A stretch of 32,294 nucleotides of DNA, taken from a bacterium. Its GTDB lineage: Bacteria; Fidelibacterota; Marinisomatia; Marinisomatales; JAHJCW01. The stretch spans positions 1-32,294 of the forward strand of contig JAUWFQ010000009.1 of assembly GCA_030606865.1 (NCBI GenBank). The letters are read 5' to 3'. The position numbers were made by a program, and so were the translations under genes. Positions 25,473-32,294 of this stretch are shown here, piece by piece. Position 1 is the first letter of the stretch; each line of letters starts with the position of its first letter. Below the pieces are notes generated by a model. That model saw only the letters and a program-made list of their open reading frames with translations, was not told where the DNA came from and searched no databases.

Positions 25473-27692
25473 ATGTTTGTAGATGTTGCCTTTCCTATAT
25501 CACAATATCAGGTTTTTACTTATAGAATTCCTAAACAATTTGCCGAAGTTGTAAGTGTTGGAGTGCGTGTTCGCGCACCGATAGGCAAACGTATTCTCTC
25601 GGGTATCATAGTTAAGATAACAAAAGACACATCTTTTACCGGCAAAATAAGAAAGATATCGGAGGTGATTGATGGTACCCCATTACTTGATGAATCTCTA
25701 TGGCAATTGATGCAATGGATCAGCAATTATTACATAACACCGCTTGGTAAAGCAGCGACGGTAATCCCTGCCAATTTATCCATCAAATATAAACCACAAG
25801 AACGATGGATGGTGCAAGCAAAACAAATGGGAAAAATTGAAGAAGATTTAGAAAAGAGCGCTCCCGCACAGGCAAACGTTCTGAATAAATTAATGGAGCA
25901 TAAAGAACCAATCCCAATTACTGACTTCAATAAATTAGTTGCAAGCCCATTAACAGTTTGTAAAGGTTTAGAGAAAAAGGGATTAGTGAAATTGTTTAAA
26001 GAGGCATCTACTCCTATTACGAGCAATTTTGAATTTGATCCCATTCATAAAGAAATATATTTTTCAGATACTCAAGTCGCAGCTATCAACAAAATTCAAA
26101 AATATATAAAAGAGAAAAAATATAGTGGCATGTTATTGCATGGAGTTACTGGTAGTGGAAAAACAGAAGTATATATTAAAATTGCACAGGACATATTAGA
26201 ACAAGGCAAATCAATTATTATATTATTACCGGAAATTGCTTTAACGCCACAAATAGCGGGACGTTTCCGAGCAGTTTTTGGTGATAAGGTAGGCTTATGG
26301 CATTCAAAATTGACCGGAGCAGCACGAGCTTTTACGTGGACAAATATTTGTAGCGGAAAATATAGAGTTGTCGTAGGCGCTCGTAGCGCGATATTTGCTC
26401 CATTAAAAAATTTAGGTTTGGTTGTTGTGGACGAAGAACAGGAGACGTCATATAAACAAGAAGCACCCGATCCACGCTATCATGCGCGAGATGTTGCTTT
26501 AATGCGTGGCAAACTCCAAAATGCAGCAGTGATTTTAGTTAGCGCAACACCAAGTCTTGAGAGCTATTATAATCGAATAATGGGGAAACTTGATTATTGT
26601 TATTTACCGGAGAGATTTAATGATGCCGCCTACCCGATTGTAATGGTAGTTGATATGATTAAAGAACAGGAAGAGACAGGCAAAATTGGGCAAATATTGT
26701 CAAGTTCCTTGCAGCAAAAAATTGAACAGAGATTAAAGAATAAGGAACAAATAATATTATTGCAAAATCGTCGCGGGTACGCCCCGATTTATCGCTGCCG
26801 AGATTGTGGAGAAATGATTATTTGTCCAACTTGCAGTATACCACTCACCTATCATCGTGTAGGAGAAAATTTACAGTGTCATTTTTGCGGATACTTACAA
26901 ACAAAAATCCCGCAGCAGTGCAGTCATTGTAATAGCAGTAATCTAGCGCTATCTGGAACCGGAACGCAAAAGGTGGAAGATATTATTAGTGATACATTTC
27001 CGAATGCAAAAATCGCACGTTTGGACATGGATACAACGAGATTGGGCAAAGCTCTAACTAATACTTTAACCAAATTTAAAGATGGTAAAATTGACATATT
27101 ATTAGGCACACAGATGATTGCCAAAGGACTTGATTTTGATAATGTTACATTAGTTGGTATCATTAACGCTGATACGGGTTTATTTCTACCGGATTTTCGT
27201 TCTGGGGAAAGATCATTTCAATTGATATATCAAGCATCCGGACGTTCGGGGAGAAGAAAGAAACAAGGCGAAGTTGTTATTCAAACATATAATGCAGACA
27301 ATCCTGTTATCCGATATGCCGCAAGATTGGATTTAAAGAAATATTACAATATTATGATTGGAGAAAGAAAAGAACTGAATTATCCGCCTTTTAACTGGCT
27401 TGCCAAAGCTGAATTTACAGGAGTTAAAAAAAGTATTGTTGACAAAACTGCTAATGCGATAAGAAATAGTTTTCAAAAGAAATTTAAAGGTATGGAAATT
27501 CTAGGTCCGGCTTGGTGTTATCGAGAACGCTTAAGAGGCAAATATAGAATGCAGATAGTGTTTAAGTCATCAAAGGAAACAGATCCAAACGGTAGAAAAT
27601 TACATCAATATTTAAAGAATAATTTGTTAAATAAAAAGATTGGAAGCGCTGTAAAAATTAATATAGATATTGATCCGGTATCTTTGCTATGA
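25473..27692 (+). CDS. priA: primosomal protein N', replication restart helicase
   Basis: SF2 DNA helicase that reloads the replisome at stalled forks. The track begins at a TTG (25410), but the ATG at 25473 gives the normal PriA opening MFVDVAFPISQYQVFTYRIP, so I chose it (739 residues). The 3'-DNA-binding domain comes first, then Walker A GVTGSGKTEVY near 223, and box II VVVDEEQETSYKQ with Gln where DEEH is usual. YHARDVALMRG and VSATPSLESYYN follow. The zinc-binding insertion starts near 441 with CRDCGEMIICPTC, CHFCG and CSHC. GTQMIAKGLDFDNVTLVGIINAD and QASGRSGRRKKQGEVVIQT complete the helicase core. It overlaps the next gene by 4 bases. Confidence 0.96.
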   Translation: MFVDVAFPISQYQVFTYRIPKQFAEVVSVGVRVRAPIGKRILSGIIVKITKDTSFTGKIRKISEVIDGTPLLDESLWQLMQWISNYYITPLGKAATVIPANLSIKYKPQERWMVQAKQMGKIEEDLEKSAPAQANVLNKLMEHKEPIPITDFNKLVASPLTVCKGLEKKGLVKLFKEASTPITSNFEFDPIHKEIYFSDTQVAAINKIQKYIKEKKYSGMLLHGVTGSGKTEVYIKIAQDILEQGKSIIILLPEIALTPQIAGRFRAVFGDKVGLWHSKLTGAARAFTWTNICSGKYRVVVGARSAIFAPLKNLGLVVVDEEQETSYKQEAPDPRYHARDVALMRGKLQNAAVILVSATPSLESYYNRIMGKLDYCYLPERFNDAAYPIVMVVDMIKEQEETGKIGQILSSSLQQKIEQRLKNKEQIILLQNRRGYAPIYRCRDCGEMIICPTCSIPLTYHRVGENLQCHFCGYLQTKIPQQCSHCNSSNLALSGTGTQKVEDIISDTFPNAKIARLDMDTTRLGKALTNTLTKFKDGKIDILLGTQMIAKGLDFDNVTLVGIINADTGLFLPDFRSGERSFQLIYQASGRSGRRKKQGEVVIQTYNADNPVIRYAARLDLKKYYNIMIGERKELNYPPFNWLAKAEFTGVKKSIVDKTANAIRNSFQKKFKGMEILGPAWCYRERLRGKYRMQIVFKSSKETDPNGRKLHQYLKNNLLNKKIGSAVKINIDIDPVSLL

Positions 27693-28588
27693 TAAAAAAA
27701 ACTTTATTTCTATTAATAATATTTAGTTTCGGTTTTTCACAAACAACGCTCTATGGATTAGATGGTTGGTATCATATTAGCGCTGTTGCAACAGCCGGTG
27801 GGGCGGGAGCTGTGCCGAGTCCGGATAGTGATAGAATTAATCCGGCTGGTCTATCCATGCTGCCTAAACAAATTCAATTAAATATAATCAAATATCCGGC
27901 AGGGATAAGCGCCCAAAGCGCGATGTTTGTTAAGGCACTGAACAACTCTAATGTTGGGATAGGATTAAAACATTTAAGCTACGGCGAATTTATTTCAACA
28001 AATGAAGACGGAATCGAGAATGGAACTTACACTGCGGGTGACACATGGTTAAGCGCTGCTTGGGCACGAAATAATCAAAATATAAATTGGGGAGTTACCG
28101 GTGGAATATTTCTTAGCAATTTAGAATCGTATAACGCTGCAGCGATAGTTTTTTCAACCGGTGTTTTATATAATTATGCAAAAAATGATATACGGATTGG
28201 AATCAGTTTATCAAATTTTGGTGTATTCGTTACACGTTACACCGAGCAGAAAGAAAAACTGCCTACCAAGATTATTCTAAGCGCAAGTAAAGGTCTTGCT
28301 CATCTGCCTTTAGATTTGAATATTGATATTGGATTTAGTTCAATTAATAAAAATACTTATTGGCGATTTGGCGGTATTTTTGCGCTACCTTATAATTTGC
28401 AATTAACCTTTGGTGTGAATTCTAATAATATAACACAAAGAATAGAAAATAATTTAGCCAAGAGTTTCCTAGGTAGTAGTGGGTTGGGAATTACATATAT
28501 ACATAAGCAATATTCAATTGAAATTGGTGGTTATTCTTATGGAACCGGTAGCTGGATTTACGGTACGGGTTTTAATATTAAATTATAA
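27689..28588 (+). CDS. PorV/PorQ-type outer-membrane beta-barrel protein
   Basis: Exported protein of 299 residues with a signal peptide (MIKKTLFLLIIFSFGFSQTTLYG). The mature start has the PorV/PorQ/UPF0164 pattern: ATAGGAGAVPSPDSDRINPAGLSML. The rest is made of alternating short strands (MFVKALNNSNVGIGLKHLSYGEF, WGVTGGIFLSNL, IRIGISLSNFGVF, WRFGGIFALPYNLQLTFGVN) typical of a FadL-like barrel. PorQ and PorV act in type IX secretion in Bacteroidetes, but similar proteins occur across the FCB group, so a secretion role is only possible. Its start overlaps the priA stop by 4 bases. Confidence 0.75.
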   Translation: MIKKTLFLLIIFSFGFSQTTLYGLDGWYHISAVATAGGAGAVPSPDSDRINPAGLSMLPKQIQLNIIKYPAGISAQSAMFVKALNNSNVGIGLKHLSYGEFISTNEDGIENGTYTAGDTWLSAAWARNNQNINWGVTGGIFLSNLESYNAAAIVFSTGVLYNYAKNDIRIGISLSNFGVFVTRYTEQKEKLPTKIILSASKGLAHLPLDLNIDIGFSSINKNTYWRFGGIFALPYNLQLTFGVNSNNITQRIENNLAKSFLGSSGLGITYIHKQYSIEIGGYSYGTGSWIYGTGFNIKL

Positions 28589-28626
28589 ATATATCAAGCA
28601 TTAATATTTTTAAGTATTATTCAAAT

Positions 28627-28671
28627 ATATATTAAATAATTCTTGTATTAATTAATATATTCTTAATATAT
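28627..28671 (+). promoter_or_regulatory. candidate operator repeats upstream of the Lrp-type gene
   Basis: TTAATATAT occurs at 28652-28660 and again at 28663-28671, offset by 11 bases (about one helical turn). The exact reverse complement ATATATTAA lies at 28627-28635. Lrp/AsnC regulators often bind AT-rich phased sites and control their own gene. The 92-base leader is so AT-rich that chance matches are likely, so this is tentative. Confidence 0.35.
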
Positions 28672-28680
28672 TTATCTATT

Positions 28681-29142
28681 ATGTTAGATAAAGTTAATAT
28701 TGAAATACTAAATTTACTTCAACAAAATGCGCGTATGAGTGCTAGTGAAATTGCTTCTGAGGTTAGACTATCCGTACCTGCAGCTGCTGAAAGAATAAAA
28801 AAGTTAGTTGAATCTAAACTAATTACAGGATTTTATACTAAACTTAATGCCAAAGAATTAGGCTTTGATCTGTGTGCTTTTATCGCTGTTGTTAGCGCAT
28901 CTTCAGATCATTACCAGGATATAATTAATAAAGCGAAAAAAAATAGATTCGTTTTGGAATGCCACTCGGTAACTGGAGAAGGCAGTCATCTATTAAAGAT
29001 ACAAGTAAAAAATTCTACCGAACTCGAAAAACTGTTAAGCAAAATTCAATCTTGGCCCGGAGTAATTAGAACGCATACAATGTTAGTATTATCAACTTTT
29101 AAAGAAACAACAGATATTGATTTAGAGGAACTGACTCATTAA
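28681..29142 (+). CDS. Lrp/AsnC family transcriptional regulator
   Basis: DNA-binding regulator of 153 residues. The N-terminal winged helix-turn-helix is MLDKVNIEILNLLQQNARMSASEIASEVRLSVPAAAERIKKLVESKLITGF. The C-terminal RAM/ACT-like ligand and oligomer domain (about 62-145) includes FVLECHSVTGEGSHLLKIQVKNSTELEKLL and WPGVIRTHTMLVLSTFKET. Such proteins sense amino acids. glnA begins 9 bases after the stop, so the pair is almost certainly an operon and the regulator probably controls glutamine synthesis and itself. Which amino acid it senses is not visible. Confidence 0.92.
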   Translation: MLDKVNIEILNLLQQNARMSASEIASEVRLSVPAAAERIKKLVESKLITGFYTKLNAKELGFDLCAFIAVVSASSDHYQDIINKAKKNRFVLECHSVTGEGSHLLKIQVKNSTELEKLLSKIQSWPGVIRTHTMLVLSTFKETTDIDLEELTH

Positions 29143-29151
29143 GGAACTATA

Positions 29152-30165
29152 ATGAATAAAATTAAAGCAGAATATATTTGGATGGATGGACATAAGCCCA
29201 CCGAAAAATTACGCTCAAAGACAAAAATACTAAACGGAAAAGTAAATGACATTGGTGATTTACCAATATGGGGCTTTGATGGATCAAGCACTATGCAGGC
29301 AACCGGACATAGTAGTGATTGTATGCTCAAACCTGTTAAACTTATCCCGGACCCAATTCGTGGCGGTGATAATGTAATTGTTTTATGTGAGGTGTTTAAT
29401 GCCGATGGTACTGTACATGCAACTAATACTCGTGCAAAACTTAGGGAGGCAGCCGAAAAATATAAAGAGCATGAACCGTGGTTTGGCATAGAGCAGGAGT
29501 ATACTTTATTTCAAGGCATTAAGCCGCTCGGTTGGCCCGATAATGGCTTCCCGGCGCCGCAAGGTGGTTATTATTGCGGCGTAGGTGCCGATGAAGTATT
29601 TGGCAGACCAATCGTTGAAGCACATATGGATGCTTGTATTCGAGCTGATTTAGAAATTTCTGGCATCAATGCTGAAGTAATGCCGGCGCAATGGGAATTT
29701 CAAATTGGTCCGCTTGATGCTTTAGAGGCTGCAGATCAAACGTGGTTGGCGCGCTGGTTATTATATCGCATTGGCGAAGATTTTAAAGTGAGCGCCACCC
29801 TGCATCCAAAACCGGTTTCCGGTGATTGGAACGGTGCCGGTGCACATACCAATTTTAGTACAAAAGCAATGCGTGAAGATGGCGGTATGAAAGTTATTGA
29901 AGAAGCTTGTGAAAAATTGAGTAAAAAGCATGCCGAACATATCGCTGTTTACGGCGCACATAATGAAGAACGGATGACCGGTTTACATGAAACCTGCAAG
30001 ATTGACGAATTTAGATATGGAGTTAGTGATAGAGGTGCTTCAGTAAGAATTCCTCTGATGACAGTCAAGGACGGCAAGGGATACTTAGAAGACCGCCGGC
30101 CTTCAGCTAATATGGACCCGTATTTAGTATGCGCTAAAATGATTGAAACGGTTTGTGGGGATTAA
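29152..30165 (+). CDS. glutamine synthetase, short GlnII (type II) form
   Basis: ATP-dependent synthesis of glutamine from glutamate and ammonia. At 337 residues it is the short eukaryote-like GSII rather than the roughly 470-residue GSI. Diagnostic segments are AEYIWMDG..LRSKTKIL at the N terminus, WGFDGSSTMQATGHSSDCMLKPV, WFGIEQEYTLFQ (metal-binding Glu), GGYYCGVGADEVFGRPIVEAHM, NAEVMPAQWEFQIGP, NGAGAHTNFSTKAMR (ATP and glutamate site), FRYGVSDRGASVRIP and EDRRPSANMDPY. GSII lacks the adenylylation loop of GSI, so control is probably transcriptional through the adjacent Lrp-type regulator. AAGGA precedes the ATG. Confidence 0.96.
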   Translation: MNKIKAEYIWMDGHKPTEKLRSKTKILNGKVNDIGDLPIWGFDGSSTMQATGHSSDCMLKPVKLIPDPIRGGDNVIVLCEVFNADGTVHATNTRAKLREAAEKYKEHEPWFGIEQEYTLFQGIKPLGWPDNGFPAPQGGYYCGVGADEVFGRPIVEAHMDACIRADLEISGINAEVMPAQWEFQIGPLDALEAADQTWLARWLLYRIGEDFKVSATLHPKPVSGDWNGAGAHTNFSTKAMREDGGMKVIEEACEKLSKKHAEHIAVYGAHNEERMTGLHETCKIDEFRYGVSDRGASVRIPLMTVKDGKGYLEDRRPSANMDPYLVCAKMIETVCGD

Positions 30166-30250
30166 ATATCTTGATAAATTGTATAAAGCGATAAAGGAGC
30201 TCGGAATATCTTTTCACAAACTTGAGGTCGTATAATTGGTATTATTGATA

Positions 30251-30267
30251 TGTGAAATAAGTTCACA
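30251..30267. terminator. weak hairpin between glnA and the TonB receptor gene
   Basis: TGTGAA and TTCACA form a 6-base stem around ATAAG in the 117-base convergent gap. There is no T-tract. It could be a weak bidirectional terminator; nothing better is visible in this gap. Confidence 0.3.
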
Positions 30268-30282
30268 AATTAGTGCTGGCAT

Positions 30283-32294
30283 TTAGAATTCTATTTTATA
30301 GCTAATATTCGGCACAATAATACCGTCATATTTTTGTTTTATTGATTTCGTTTTGCTATCGTAATAGTTTGTCACAAATTGCTTAGTATTAGTGGCATTC
30401 AGTACTTGAACAGACCAAACCGATGAGTAATTGGCTTTGTTTTTTCTGTATGAAAAGGTAAATGAAAAAATCGGCATATCATTAAATTTATCCTCATACG
30501 CTAAATGACCGGGTGTTTCTGCCAAAACAACATCTTGAATGGCTAATGATACTACTTCATTAATGGGTTCTATCCGATTCCCTCCCATATAGTTCAATCT
30601 AAAGTTTGTTCCCAGTATTTTGTTCTTTCGCTTTCCGAGTACCCACTCTTTTCCTATTAAGGCGTTGAATACATAATTTTTATTAAATCGTGTGTTCCGT
30701 TCTACATCGTCAACGCCGGTGTATTTTGAATCAAAAACTGAAGTAGTGAACAGATAGTAAAAACCGTTTTTCAAATAGTGTTCAAGTGTTAAATCTATAC
30801 CCACGTTCCTTCCTGTGCCTTCGCTTACCAATTCCTCATTGAAAAATATGTTGTTTTCAATATTTATTGACGAGACATAACTGTCAGGTGAAACCGGCAC
30901 ATTGTCTAAATATTGGTAGTAAGGTTCAATGCTTAATCGCAAATTGTGTGTTACTTTTAAATTGTATGAAAACACAAAATGCGATGATTTCATAAACTTT
31001 AAATCTTTATTTGGATAGGTGCCGTTAATATCCGCAAAATATACTGGTAACATCTCTAAACGGCTATGTAAACCATAAGCTAATGCGACACTTTGCTTTG
31101 AGTCTATCTTATATTTTAGACCTGTGCGAGGCTCTATGGAATATTGATTATTCAACATAAAATGCTGATAGTGAAGTCCTAAATTGAATGTCAATCGAGG
31201 TGTTGGATTGATTTTAGATTGAGTAAAAACTTGCAGCAGATATGATTGTCCACTACCGTTTGCCATTTGCATAAGTGGAACTCCCAGAGCGGGTGCTTGT
31301 TTTACATTAACAATATAACTAAGATAACTAAAATATCCCCCCGAACGGTTGGTGTGTTTTTCCCCAAAGCGATGATTGATAATAGACTGAATGGTAAATC
31401 GCAAGAAACTATTATTAAGATTCGACTGCGGATGTGGTTTAAGATTATAATCTAATCGTTCTTCCTCAAATTTCAACCCCGATCCTGATGAAGATATCGC
31501 TGAATTAAGGAATGTCTTTTTATCCAATATGATTTTATGCGATAATCCGGAGGCAAACATATAAGGCAATGCGTTAGAATTATCTCTATCAAAATCTGTC
31601 TTCCACTCAGCACTATCCAAGGCTGTTGTAGTGTTTCGGTCAATACCTCCAACACCCCAAAACGAGACTAAACCTGATTTTTTGGTTGGGAAATTTATTT
31701 TGAATGTCAAATCTTGATATTTTATTACACCTGCCCCACTTGGCAGCAGTGGAGCTATTAATCCAAGAGTGGAGTATCGATAATTCATAATATATGAAGC
31801 GTTTTTACCTTTTTTTAACGGACCTTCGGCGGCAAAATCAATACCCATTATTCCTGCTTGAAAGATGTATCCACGGTCTGATGTATTACCGTTCTGTAAT
31901 TTTATATCAAACACTCCAGAGTAAGCATTACCATATTCGGCTGGGAAAGCTCCTGTATAAAAATCACTATTGCCCATAACATTATTGCTGATGGTTGTCA
32001 ATAATCCTCCACCTGCTACGGTCATATTGGCAAAATGGTTGGGGTTGGGAACCTCTACTCCTTCTATTCGCCAAAGCAATCCTCCAGGAGAATTTCCTCT
32101 CACAGAAATACCATTTGCGCTAACAGAGGGAGTCGCCACTCCGGCAAATGATGACACCAAACGTGCAGGGTCGTCCATTCCGCCTGCATAGCGTTGAGTT
32201 TCCTCTACTGAAAATTGTCTCGCACTAAGCGAAGTCATCGAGTTTAATGGAACATCCTTGCTCACTGTTACGACCACTCCATCTAATTCGATAC
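30283..32294 (-). CDS. TonB-dependent outer-membrane receptor (5' end lies outside the window)
   Basis: Outer-membrane active transporter; about 670 codons are visible. The track starts at a GTG (32277), but the frame stays open to the edge (reading IELDGVVVTVSKDVPLNS), so the signal peptide and any N-terminal carboxypeptidase-like domain lie beyond 32294. The plug domain is seen in ARQFSVEETQRYAGGMDDPARLVSSFAGVATPSVSANGISVRGNSPGGLLWRIEGVEVPNPNHF and GAFPAEYGNAYSGVFDIKL. The rest is a barrel of amphipathic strands with aromatic girdles. It ends in ISYKIEF, the terminal Phe expected for BAM-assembled barrels. The ligand is unknown. This type is typical of Bacteroidetes and relatives. It converges with glnA. 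Confidence 0.9.
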   Translation of the reverse strand, partial: IELDGVVVTVSKDVPLNSMTSLSARQFSVEETQRYAGGMDDPARLVSSFAGVATPSVSANGISVRGNSPGGLLWRIEGVEVPNPNHFANMTVAGGGLLTTISNNVMGNSDFYTGAFPAEYGNAYSGVFDIKLQNGNTSDRGYIFQAGIMGIDFAAEGPLKKGKNASYIMNYRYSTLGLIAPLLPSGAGVIKYQDLTFKINFPTKKSGLVSFWGVGGIDRNTTTALDSAEWKTDFDRDNSNALPYMFASGLSHKIILDKKTFLNSAISSSGSGLKFEEERLDYNLKPHPQSNLNNSFLRFTIQSIINHRFGEKHTNRSGGYFSYLSYIVNVKQAPALGVPLMQMANGSGQSYLLQVFTQSKINPTPRLTFNLGLHYQHFMLNNQYSIEPRTGLKYKIDSKQSVALAYGLHSRLEMLPVYFADINGTYPNKDLKFMKSSHFVFSYNLKVTHNLRLSIEPYYQYLDNVPVSPDSYVSSINIENNIFFNEELVSEGTGRNVGIDLTLEHYLKNGFYYLFTTSVFDSKYTGVDDVERNTRFNKNYVFNALIGKEWVLGKRKNKILGTNFRLNYMGGNRIEPINEVVSLAIQDVVLAETPGHLAYEDKFNDMPIFSFTFSYRKNKANYSSVWSVQVLNATNTKQFVTNYYDSKTKSIKQKYDGIIVPNISYKIEF

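Overview
The window comes from a low-GC Gram-negative bacterium with an outer membrane. It carries a PorV/PorQ-type outer-membrane protein, a TonB-dependent receptor with a C-terminal phenylalanine, a lipoprotein with a lipobox, a short GlnII-type glutamine synthetase and a DUF2723 GT-C protein. This mixture points to the Bacteroidetes/Chlorobi/Ignavibacteria/Marinimicrobia side of the FCB group. I cannot place it more finely without a database search. Shine-Dalgarno sequences are clear in front of many genes (lipoprotein, dprE2-like, ispF, rplY, rpsF, glnA).

Layout. (1) 1-5085: the 5' part of a long acyl-CoA dehydrogenase gene on the minus strand, a small lipoprotein on plus, then two overlapping permease genes (EamA and MFS) on minus. 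Next comes a 377-base gene-free stretch full of palindromic intergenic repeats, and then a minus-strand YqgE/AlgH gene. (2) 5269-13735, plus strand: uvrA, then a tight cluster of a large GT-C-like membrane protein, a HAD phosphatase-UbiA phosphoribosyl prenyltransferase fusion, a DprE1-like FAD oxidase and a DprE2-like SDR. (3) 13857-25287, plus strand: a dense housekeeping run of ruvB, queA, ispD, a DUF2723 glycosyltransferase-like gene, ispF, ispE, tRNA-Gln(UUG), prs, rplY, pth, a K+-type membrane pyrophosphatase, rpsF, rpsR and rplI. It ends at a strong 21-bp hairpin. (4) 25473-30165, plus strand: priA overlapping a PorQ-like gene, then an Lrp/AsnC regulator with glnA. (5) 30283 to the right edge, minus strand: a TonB-dependent receptor that runs off the window.

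How the genes fit together. The most distinctive content is an apparently complete route from PRPP to a polyprenyl-phosphate D-arabinofuranose donor. Mycobacteria use this chemistry (Rv3806c, DprE1, DprE2) for cell-wall arabinan. Here the phosphatase step appears to be a HAD domain fused to the UbiA enzyme. The cluster is preceded by an orphan GT-C-like protein that is a natural candidate for using the donor. Within 6 kb downstream lie prs (the PRPP source), three MEP-pathway genes (isoprenoid source for the lipid carrier) and a second GT-C-type protein. I infer a D-arabinose-containing envelope glycan or glycoprotein in a non-actinobacterial lineage. The DprE1-like protein has alanine at the position of the Mycobacterium tuberculosis cysteine (Cys387) that covalent benzothiazinones attack. 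A second unusual arrangement is tRNA-Gln ending 1 nt before the first prs start codon, so tRNA 3' processing would leave a leaderless or near-leaderless prs message.
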